A stretch of 5,146 nucleotides of DNA from Paracoccaceae bacterium (GTDB lineage: Bacteria > Pseudomonadota > Alphaproteobacteria > Rhodobacterales > Rhodobacteraceae), in assembly GCA_020832725.1 (NCBI GenBank), contig JAFIEC010000316.1, positions 1 to 5,146 on the forward strand, in the 5' to 3' direction. Under the pieces are notes generated by a model, which had not been told where the DNA came from, did not search any database, and saw only the letters and a list, made by a program, of their open reading frames with translations. Positions 1 through 5,146 of this stretch are shown here, piece after piece (position 1 is the first letter of the stretch; every line of letters begins with the position of its first letter). The position numbers and the translations under genes were made by a program.

Positions 1-50
1 TTGGGGGCTGTGGGGGCGAGTGTACGGCGAGCCGCGTCTTCCATCCCCAT
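1..50 (-). CDS. possible N-terminus of a divergent gene, cut by the left edge (uncertain)
   Basis: On the minus strand an AGGGAG purine run (60 down to 55) precedes two in-frame ATGs, at 50 and 44, with spacers of 4 and 10 nt. The frame stays open to the edge and reads MGMEDAARRTLAPTAP. If real, it is a gene divergent from the SulP permease, with about 64 bp between the two starts. Only about 16 codons are visible, so no family can be named. All three plus-strand frames are also open across these bases; one of them ends with TGA at 70-72 and could instead be the tail of an upstream plus-strand gene. The choice rests only on the ribosome-binding-like sequence and is weak. Confidence 0.25.
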   Translation of the reverse strand, partial: MGMEDAARRTLAPTAP

Positions 51-114
51 CACTCTCCCTGCGCGCCCCTGAAATTCCGCGCGCCTTCCGCGTGCCGCAA
101 ATGGCGGAGAAGGC
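51..114. promoter_or_regulatory. short leader upstream of the SulP gene
   Basis: This is the untranslated stretch before the permease gene. An in-frame stop (TGA, 70-72) lies upstream, and no ATG or GTG in the permease frame follows it before the TTG at 115. I see no convincing -35/-10 pair; the only slightly AT-richer spot is GAAATT at 71-76. Any promoter here is assumed from position (a gene start just downstream and possibly a divergent one upstream), not seen as a motif. Confidence 0.3.
106..113 (+). promoter_or_regulatory. ribosome binding site that sets the TTG start of the SulP gene
   Basis: GGAGAAGG lies just before the TTG at 115. Its GGAG core (106-109) is 5 nt from the start codon, which is good spacing. 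This supports TTG as initiator. The nearby ATG at 101 is in another frame, overlaps this motif, has no purine-rich sequence before it, and would give only 29 codons. Confidence 0.6.
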
Positions 115-1866
115 TTGCTGGCCCGATATTTCCCGATTCTCGACTGGGGCCGCAGCTACAGCCTGCGCCATCTTGAAAGCGACCTGGTAGCGGCGGTGAT
201 CGTCACCATCATGCTGATCCCGCAATCGCTGGCCTATGCGCTGCTGGCCGGGCTGCCGCCGGAATACGGCCTCTATGCCTCGATCGCGCCGCTGGTGCTC
301 TATGCGATTTTCGGTACCTCGCGCACGCTGGCGGTGGGGCCGGTGGCGGTCGCCTCGCTGATGACGGCGGCAGCCGTGGGCAACCTCGCGCAGCAGGGCA
401 CCCCGGAATATGTCGCAGCGGCCATCGCACTGGCCTTCCTGTCGGGCATCATGCTCATCGTCATGGGGTTCCTCAGGCTGGGCTTTCTGGCCAACTTCCT
501 CAGCCACCCGGTGATCTCGGGCTTCATCACCGCCTCTGCCATCATCATCGCGGCGGGCCAGATACAGAACCTCTCGGGCATCCCGCTTTCGGGGCACAAC
601 CTGCTGGAGATCGTGGTCAGCTTCTGGCGCAATGCCGATGCGGTGAACTGGCCGACACTGGTCATCGGGCTTGCGGCCACGGGCTTTCTGTTCGCGGCGC
701 GCAAATGGATCAAGCCGGGGCTGTCCCGCATCGGCCTGCCGGCGCGGCTGGCCGATCTGGTGGCAAAGCTGGCGCCGATCATGGCCATCGTCGTCACCAC
801 CCTTGCCGTGCACCGGATGGGGCTGGACGCGGCGGGCGTCTCGGTGGTGGGAGAGATCCCCAATGTGCTCCCCTCGCCCAGCCTGCCCCCGCTCGACCCC
901 GGCCTCTGGCTTCAGATCGCCATCCCCGCGTTGCTTCTGTCGATCGTCGGCTATGTCGAGACCATCTCTGTGGCCCAGACCCTTGCGGCCAAGCGCCGCC
1001 AGCGCATCGACCCCGATCAGGAGCTGATCGCGCTGGGCGCGGCCAATGTGGGCTCTGCCATATCGGCAGGTTTTCCGGTCACGGGCGGGTTTTCGCGCTC
1101 GGTCGTGAACTACGAGGCCGGGGCCCAGACCCCGGCTGCCGGGGCCTTCACGGCGGTGGGCATCGCGCTGGCCACGGTGTTTCTCACGCCGCTTCTGTTC
1201 TTCCTTCCCAAGGCGACACTTGGGGCGACCATTGTCGTCGCGGTCCTGTCGCTGGTGGATTTCAAGACGATCCGCACCACCTGGGCCTATTCAAAGGCGG
1301 ATTTCACCGCCGTGATCGCCACGATCGTGCTGACACTCGCCGCAGGTGTCGAGGCGGGGCTGGTGGCGGGCGTGGTCATCTCGCTGTTTCTCTATCTCAA
1401 GCGGACCTCGCGGCCCCATTTCGCCATCGTGGGCCGCGTCCCGGGAAGCGAGCATTTCCGCAACATCCTGCGCCACAAGGTGGAGACCCTTCCGGCTGTC
1501 CTGGCGATCCGGGTGGACGAGAGCCTCTATTTCCCCAACGCCCGCTTTCTGGAGGACACGATCAACGCCCGTGTCGCCGCCGACCCTGCGGTGCGCCATG
1601 TCGTGCTGATGTGTTCGGCCGTGAACTTCATCGACACTTCAGCGCTGGAGAGCCTCGAGATGATCAACGCCCGCCTTGGCGATGCTGGCATCCAGCTGCA
1701 CCTGTCCGAGGTGAAGGGCCCGGTCATGGACCGGCTGGAGCGGTCGCACCTGCTTCACGAACTGACCGGCGAGGTGTTCTTCAGCCAGATGGACGCGCAC
1801 CGCGCCCTGTCGGCTGACGCGCCTCTGCCGCCCGAAGGCGATACAGACGCAAAGGCCGCTCAGTAA
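115..1866 (+). CDS. SulP family inorganic anion permease with C-terminal STAS domain
   Basis: This is a 583-aa inner-membrane SulP (SLC26-type) permease of normal family length. Many hydrophobic helices span roughly residues 22-428. The SulP signature is at residues 49-70 and runs from PEYGLYAS to GTSR, fitting the family pattern at each position. Other family blocks are VGPVAVASLM (74-83), LANFLSHPVISGF (125-137), GYVETISVAQ (279-288) and GFPVTGGFSRSVVN (319-332). A cytoplasmic STAS domain covers about 458-565, with DTSALESLE at 507-515 at the position of the phosphorylation loop in anti-sigma antagonists. The start is TTG; no other start exists after the upstream in-frame stop, and the N-terminus MLARYFPILDWG suits bacterial SulP proteins. 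Known SulP substrates include sulfate, bicarbonate and dicarboxylates. Sequence alone does not decide among these, and no carbonic anhydrase or sulfur-assimilation gene adjoins it. Its 3' end overlaps the convergent gene by 7 bp. Confidence 0.93.
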   Translation: MLARYFPILDWGRSYSLRHLESDLVAAVIVTIMLIPQSLAYALLAGLPPEYGLYASIAPLVLYAIFGTSRTLAVGPVAVASLMTAAAVGNLAQQGTPEYVAAAIALAFLSGIMLIVMGFLRLGFLANFLSHPVISGFITASAIIIAAGQIQNLSGIPLSGHNLLEIVVSFWRNADAVNWPTLVIGLAATGFLFAARKWIKPGLSRIGLPARLADLVAKLAPIMAIVVTTLAVHRMGLDAAGVSVVGEIPNVLPSPSLPPLDPGLWLQIAIPALLLSIVGYVETISVAQTLAAKRRQRIDPDQELIALGAANVGSAISAGFPVTGGFSRSVVNYEAGAQTPAAGAFTAVGIALATVFLTPLLFFLPKATLGATIVVAVLSLVDFKTIRTTWAYSKADFTAVIATIVLTLAAGVEAGLVAGVVISLFLYLKRTSRPHFAIVGRVPGSEHFRNILRHKVETLPAVLAIRVDESLYFPNARFLEDTINARVAADPAVRHVVLMCSAVNFIDTSALESLEMINARLGDAGIQLHLSEVKGPVMDRLERSHLLHELTGEVFFSQMDAHRALSADAPLPPEGDTDAKAAQ

Positions 1867-2801
1867 GCTGCGCGGGCCTCGGCCAGAGCATCGCGCAGGC
1901 AGGTGCTCTGCGCCCCGATCTGGCGCAGCCGCCCCTCGCCGCCGCGCACGGCCAGAAGCATCTGGCGCAGGGCGACGGCCTCGCCCCGAGGGCTGGCGGC
2001 GAAATCCTGCGAGGACACCAGCGCCTCCACCGGAGAGCCCAGCCGCCATAGCCCCTCGATCCGGCCGACGGCCTCCAGCGCCACGGGCAGGCAAGGGGCG
2101 AAATCCTCTCCCGGACAGGCCCGCGCGCAGATCAGCGCCACCGGGGCTGCCAGCTCGGCAGTCTCCAGCCAGCGCGCCACGGCCCAGGGCAAGGCTGCCT
2201 CTCCCGCCAGAGCGGCGGCAGGATGGCCTGCGGCCAGCGCCTCCGTCGCCTCGGGCAGCCCTGCAAACACGCCCATCCCCTCGGGAAATCGCGGATCGGC
2301 CGCTGCCTCGGCCAGGTCCGGCGCGCCACGGGCCACCGCCCTCAACACCGCCAGACGCGCGGCCCGCATCTCTCCGGCCCCTGCCAGATCAAGCGCGATC
2401 GACGCACCCGCGCCCGGCCGCTCCAGCGCCGCAAAAAGCGCGACGATGCCCCCCTCCGCCTCGGCCTCCTCACGGGTGATCCATGGGCGGCCGTCCGCGT
2501 CGCGCAGCAGCGCCAGCCGCTCGGCCAGGGGCAGGCGGGCCAGCCACGGACCATGCAGCACGGGGCGACGGGCGATCTGCCACAGTAGGAGACGTGCCGA
2601 CAGGTTGCCCGCCTCGGCCGCCTCGGCCAGAAGGGGCAGCGCCTCGTCCTCGTTTCCCGAAAGCCACAGACCGAAAGGTTCGGCAAATGCCGGGGCCTCG
2701 GAACCGGGCAGCGGGCGAGCCGTCTCCTGGGCGGCAAGCGCCGGGCTGCACAGGAACAACCCCGCCCACAGCGCCAGCGCAAGGCCCGCCCGGGTGCGCA
2801 T
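1860..2801 (-). CDS. unrecognised exported protein, last gene of the molybdenum-hydroxylase operon
   Basis: This 313-aa protein matches no family I can name. It begins with a clear Sec signal peptide: basic MRTR, a hydrophobic core (6-17), then PALA|AQ, with cleavage likely after residue 23 or 24. The mature part is alanine- and leucine-rich, apparently helical. A segment at 49-76 (GNEDEALPLLAEAAEAGN and following) resembles one TPR/Sel1-type helical hairpin, but no clear repeat series follows. The mature protein has four cysteines: C225, C229, C237 (C-x3-C-x7-C) and C301, an even number compatible with disulfides in the periplasm. The start is ATG at 2801, whose A is the last base of the FAD-subunit stop (TGATG). 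An in-frame GTG at 2804 is an alternative. No Shine-Dalgarno is seen, so translation probably depends on coupling to the upstream gene. Existence as a gene is well supported; function is unknown. Confidence 0.82.
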   Translation of the reverse strand: MRTRAGLALALWAGLFLCSPALAAQETARPLPGSEAPAFAEPFGLWLSGNEDEALPLLAEAAEAGNLSARLLLWQIARRPVLHGPWLARLPLAERLALLRDADGRPWITREEAEAEGGIVALFAALERPGAGASIALDLAGAGEMRAARLAVLRAVARGAPDLAEAAADPRFPEGMGVFAGLPEATEALAAGHPAAALAGEAALPWAVARWLETAELAAPVALICARACPGEDFAPCLPVALEAVGRIEGLWRLGSPVEALVSSQDFAASPRGEAVALRQMLLAVRGGEGRLRQIGAQSTCLRDALAEARAAY

Positions 2802-3598
2802 CACCCCGACGCCGTCGCGGCGACGACCGCGCGTCGGGTCATCACGCCCACCAGATGCGCCCGGTATTCCGACGATCCGTGCATGTCGCCGATCATGCCC
2901 TCGGCGGGCAGCGACAGCGCCTCCAGCACTCCGGGTGCGAAGTCATCCTCCAGCGCGGCCTCGGCCTCGGTCCAGCGGAACACACCGTCCTCCGCTGCCC
3001 CCGTCACCGCAACCCGTACACCCTCGGCCATGCGGGCCACGAACACGCCCACCAGCGCAAAGCGTGACGCGGGCTGCACGAACTTCTGGTAGCTGGCGGC
3101 CTCTGGCAGCGCAAAGCGCACCTCGGTCACGATCTCGCCGGGCTCCAGCGCGGTGGTGAACATGCCCTGAAAGTAATCGTCTGCGGCATGCGTGTTGCGG
3201 TCGGTGACGATGGTCGCCCCCGTGCCCAGCGCCGCAGCAGGATAGCAGGCGGAAGGGTCGTTGTTGGCGAGGCTGCCGCCGATGCTGCCCCGGTTGCGCA
3301 CGGCCGGGTCGCCGATATGGGCCGCAAGTGCGGCCAGTGCGGGAAAACGGGCGGCCGCCTCGCGGGCGACTGTGGCATGCGTCGTGCCCCCGCCGATGCA
3401 CAGCAGATCGCCCTCCATGCGCACAAAGCGCAATGCCGCGATGCCCGACAGGCTGACCAGGCGCGAAGGGGCCGCCAGCCGCTGCTTGAGCGTGGGAATG
3501 AAGGTCTGGCCGCCACCCAGCGCCTGGGCGTCCTCGTCGGCCAGAAGGGCCACGGCCTCATCAACGGTGGCGGGGCGGGCGAATTCGAAATCGTACAT
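2801..3598 (-). CDS. coxM: FAD-binding subunit of a xanthine oxidase/CO dehydrogenase-family molybdenum hydroxylase (CoxM type)
   Basis: This is the 265-aa medium subunit, of usual CoxM length. It passes electrons from the [2Fe-2S] subunit to FAD and then to an external acceptor. The first FAD-binding loop is LGGGQTFIPTLKQRL (27-41). The second is RNRGSIGGSLANNDPSAC (101-118), equivalent to the TIGG loop of CoxM. ASRFALVGVFVA (177-188) in the C-terminal domain is also typical. Only two cysteines (67 and 118) are present, so the extra [4Fe-4S] loop of the 4-hydroxybenzoyl-CoA reductase FAD subunit is absent. The start is the ATG at 3598, with AGGGAG (3610-3605) 6 nt upstream. The frame stays open much further upstream, but that part lies inside the CoxS gene and is a shadow. 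It follows coxS by 38 bp. The family is secure. The symbol is by family type only: a CO substrate is not shown, and other hydroxylases use the same subunit. Confidence 0.92.
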   Translation of the reverse strand: MYDFEFARPATVDEAVALLADEDAQALGGGQTFIPTLKQRLAAPSRLVSLSGIAALRFVRMEGDLLCIGGGTTHATVAREAAARFPALAALAAHIGDPAVRNRGSIGGSLANNDPSACYPAAALGTGATIVTDRNTHAADDYFQGMFTTALEPGEIVTEVRFALPEAASYQKFVQPASRFALVGVFVARMAEGVRVAVTGAAEDGVFRWTEAEAALEDDFAPGVLEALSLPAEGMIGDMHGSSEYRAHLVGVMTRRAVVAATASG

Positions 3599-3604
3599 GT
3601 CTGT

Positions 3605-3610
3605 CTCCCT
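3605..3610 (-). promoter_or_regulatory. ribosome binding site of the FAD subunit
   Basis: AGGGAG on the minus strand sits 6 nt before the ATG at 3598. It decides the start of the FAD subunit against upstream in-frame starts inside the preceding gene. Confidence 0.65.
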
Positions 3611-3636
3611 GGGGCCGGTCGCTTGCGTGTCGCGGC

Positions 3637-4125
3637 TCAGGCCGCTGCAGCGGCGTCGCCCCGAAGTTCCGCCGCGGCGGCAAGGATCGCCCTGACGATG
3701 TTGTGATAGCCCGTGCAGCGGCAGATGTTGCCCTCCAGCCAGACGCGCACCTCGTGTTCGGAGGGGTCCGGGTTCACCTGCAGCAGGCCCGCCGCCGACA
3801 TCACCATGCCTGGCGTGCAATAGCCGCATTGCAGGCCATGGTGCTCCTGAAAGGCGCGCTGGATCACCGACAGCGTGCCGTCGGGCGCGGCCATCCCCTC
3901 GATGGTGCGCACCTCGGCACCCTCGGCCTCCAGTGCGAACATCGCGCAGGATTTCACCGGAACCCCGCCCACATGCACCGTGCAGGCACCGCACTGGCTG
4001 GTATCACAGCCGACATGAGTGCCGGTCAGGCCCAGTTGCTGACGCAGGAAGTCAACCAGAAGCGTCCGGCCCTCCACCTCGCCCGAAACCTCCCGTCCGT
4101 TCACCATCATCGCGACCCGTGTCAT
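3637..4125 (-). CDS. coxS: [2Fe-2S] subunit of a xanthine oxidase/CO dehydrogenase-family molybdenum hydroxylase (CoxS type)
   Basis: This is a 162-aa iron-sulfur subunit of usual CoxS length, carrying two [2Fe-2S] clusters that move electrons from the Mo site to FAD. Numbered from the ATG at 4125, the plant-ferredoxin-like N-terminal domain has C40, C45, C48 and C60 in the block GCDTSQCGACTVHV and beyond. The C-terminal helical domain has C100 and C103 (QCGYCTPGM) and C135 and C137 (GNICRCTGYHNI). All eight ligands are present, so the protein looks intact. The start is ATG 4125 because GAGGGG (4136-4131) lies 5 nt upstream. A GTG at 4131 would add two residues, and ATGs at 4110 and 4107 would trim the first strand. 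It lies 35 bp after the molybdopterin-binding gene and 38 bp before the FAD subunit. The symbol is by family type; the oxidised substrate is unknown because the large subunit is not in view. Confidence 0.94.
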   Translation of the reverse strand: MTRVAMMVNGREVSGEVEGRTLLVDFLRQQLGLTGTHVGCDTSQCGACTVHVGGVPVKSCAMFALEAEGAEVRTIEGMAAPDGTLSVIQRAFQEHHGLQCGYCTPGMVMSAAGLLQVNPDPSEHEVRVWLEGNICRCTGYHNIVRAILAAAAELRGDAAAAA

Positions 4126-4130
4126 TCGCA

Positions 4131-4136
4131 CCCCTC
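4131..4136 (-). promoter_or_regulatory. ribosome binding site of the [2Fe-2S] subunit
   Basis: GAGGGG on the minus strand lies 5 nt before the ATG at 4125. It favours this start over the GTG at 4131, which overlaps the motif. The 35-bp gap around it shows no promoter or terminator, so the gene is probably co-transcribed with its upstream neighbour. Confidence 0.55.
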
Positions 4137-4160
4137 TTTCCGGCCTGTTCGACCGTTCTG

Positions 4161-5146
4161 TTATTGCACATCGCCATTGCGCTGAGAACCGGCCCTTTCA
4201 GGCGCATCTGCGGCCAAGGCAACCACATGATCGCCGGCCTCTGCAAGGACGGCCTCCAATGTCTCGCTGCCCGACAGCGCGGCCACCCCCTCGAAGAAGC
4301 GCCGCCCCAGAACGAGAGGGGGGGCATGGGGCGCCCGCCCCTCGAGGCCGACGATCTCGCGCCCGTCCTCGGGACTGAAGGCCGCCAGCATCCGGGCGAC
4401 ATCCCCGGCCTCCGGTGCGCCATCGGGGCCGGGTTGCAGCAGCAATGCCGCATCCGCCGTCTCGGGAAGGGCCGCCATCGCCGCAGCCAGCACGTCGCCC
4501 GGCCCGGCACCCGCCCGCAGGGGCAGGCAGGTCCATCCGGGCGGGGCCGCCGCATCGGGGGGGCAAAGCGCAAGATGGGCCGTCACCTCGGGCAGTCGGA
4601 GCAACGGGGGCGGCGCACCCGCGCCGGGCAGCAGAACCGCAACAGCGCGCATCCGGCCCGGCCCCGCGGCCCGCCCGCCCCCCGACCGGGGTTGCGGCCG
4701 GGTGGAGATCTCCTTGAGCAGGCCGCCCACACCCATCGCCGCAATATCCTCCGAGGATACGGACAGCCCGCAGGCCAGCCGCTCCAGCACCCAATCGGCC
4801 CCGTTCAGCGCAGGTGCCCGCGCGCAGCCGGGCAGCCCGATCACCGGCCTGCCGCCCTGCCGGCCCAGATACAGCAGGTTGCCCGGATCGACTGGCATGC
4901 CGAACCTCTCCAGCTGTCCACCCGCCAGTGCCAGCGCGGCAGGGCCCACATCGGCACGGTCGGACGTGGCCGAGGCGGTCAGCACCAGCACCAGATCGCC
5001 CGGTGCCGCCGCCAGTGCCGCCGCCAGCGCGTGGGGCTCGTGCGCGACGCTCGGCCCCTCCTCCAGCACGATGCCGAGACCGGCAAGCCGCGCCTCCACC
5101 GCTGCATGGCCCTTGGACAGCAAGCTGTCCTTCATGCCGGGCAGCC
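4161..5146 (-). CDS. molybdopterin-binding protein with degenerate NTP-transferase-like C-terminal domain (5' end outside window)
   Basis: The frame is open to the right edge, so the N-terminal part is missing; about 327 codons are visible. An ATG at 5135 is internal: LPG precedes it and belongs to the conserved LPG-x-KDS-type block. Counting from that methionine, residues 1-145 are the end of a MoaB/MogA/MoeA-like molybdopterin-binding domain. Blocks are LTASATSDRADV (52-63), FGMPVDPGNLL (78-88), VIGLPGCARAPALNG (98-112) and MGVGGLLKEI (134-143). These match proteins annotated as molybdopterin-binding/glycosyltransferase family 2, in which a MocA-like nucleotidyltransferase follows a linker. 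Here the linker is about 146-162. The tail (163-310) keeps the fold pattern, such as AAFSPEDGREIV (251-262) and GRRFF (277-281). It lacks the LAAGxSxRMG nucleotide loop (VLLPGAGAPPPLL instead) and the GDMP motif (LQPGPDGAPEAG instead). Likely role: cofactor supply or insertion for the hydroxylase encoded next to it. Cytidylyltransferase activity of this tail is doubtful. Confidence 0.85.
   Translation of the reverse strand, partial: LPGMKDSLLSKGHAAVEARLAGLGIVLEEGPSVAHEPHALAAALAAAPGDLVLVLTASATSDRADVGPAALALAGGQLERFGMPVDPGNLLYLGRQGGRPVIGLPGCARAPALNGADWVLERLACGLSVSSEDIAAMGVGGLLKEISTRPQPRSGGGRAAGPGRMRAVAVLLPGAGAPPPLLRLPEVTAHLALCPPDAAAPPGWTCLPLRAGAGPGDVLAAAMAALPETADAALLLQPGPDGAPEAGDVARMLAAFSPEDGREIVGLEGRAPHAPPLVLGRRFFEGVAALSGSETLEAVLAEAGDHVVALAADAPERAGSQRNGDVQ

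Noticed and set aside
705..1817. 370-codon open frame within the SulP gene on the same strand.
   Set aside because: It is Gly/Arg/Pro-rich shadow sequence. The SulP frame carries all the family motifs through this region.
2740..2801. Possible lipoprotein signal at C18 of the exported protein.
   Set aside because: The residues before the cysteine are LFL. A lipobox needs Gly, Ala or Ser just before Cys, and a good AxA signal peptidase I site follows.
1903..3159. 418-codon open frame on the plus strand.
   Set aside because: It is antisense to the exported-protein and FAD-subunit genes, and is low-complexity Ser/Arg/Pro/Ala as expected for a shadow frame in GC-rich DNA. The minus strand encodes recognisable motifs or a signal peptide.
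3599..3636. Promoter or terminator between the [2Fe-2S] and FAD genes.
   Set aside because: The 38-bp gap shows only the ribosome binding site. There is no stem followed by a T-run and no -35/-10 pair.
3599..3994. Long in-frame N-terminal extension of the FAD subunit (132 extra residues).
   Set aside because: It lies inside the [2Fe-2S] subunit gene in another frame, its composition (Arg/Gly/His-rich) is not that of an FAD subunit, and a good ribosome binding site plus the normal family length place the start at 3598.
5133..5135. ATG at 5135 as the true start of the molybdopterin-binding protein.
   Set aside because: The frame continues upstream to the edge with LPG, which fits the conserved block of the family. 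The visible part begins in the middle of the molybdopterin-binding domain, so the real start is outside the window.

Overview
The window is very GC-rich and has long overlapping open frames in every phase. Protein style (alanine- and arginine-rich), gene content and gene order suggest an alphaproteobacterium, most likely of the Rhodobacteraceae type. This is inferred from recognised protein families, not from a marker gene.

Layout. The first ~114 bases are a short leader. It may hold the first codons of a divergent gene running off the left edge. On the plus strand, 115-1866 encodes a complete SulP-family anion permease with a C-terminal STAS domain, starting at TTG. The rest (1860-5146) is a minus-strand gene string, read from the right edge leftward: a 5'-truncated molybdopterin-binding protein with a degenerate NTP-transferase-like tail; a [2Fe-2S] subunit (CoxS type); an FAD-binding subunit (CoxM type); and an unrecognised exported protein of about 313 aa. 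Gaps between them are 35 bp, 38 bp and a one-base TGATG overlap, so they look like one operon whose promoter lies outside the window. The permease and the last operon gene converge, and their ends overlap by 7 bp.

How the genes work together. CoxS and CoxM are two of the three subunits of a xanthine oxidase/CO dehydrogenase-family molybdenum hydroxylase. Electrons pass from the Mo site through two [2Fe-2S] clusters in CoxS to FAD in CoxM. The molybdopterin-binding protein is probably an accessory factor for making or inserting the cofactor. The catalytic Mo-binding large subunit, which decides the substrate, is not in the window, so CO oxidation cannot be claimed. The exported protein is translationally coupled to the FAD subunit, but its role is unknown. 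The permease is probably an independent unit.

No RNA gene, mobile element, CRISPR array or clear terminator was seen. Nothing here is clearly a new system. The points most worth following up are the molybdopterin-binding protein's tail, which has lost its nucleotide-binding motifs, and the coupled exported protein.
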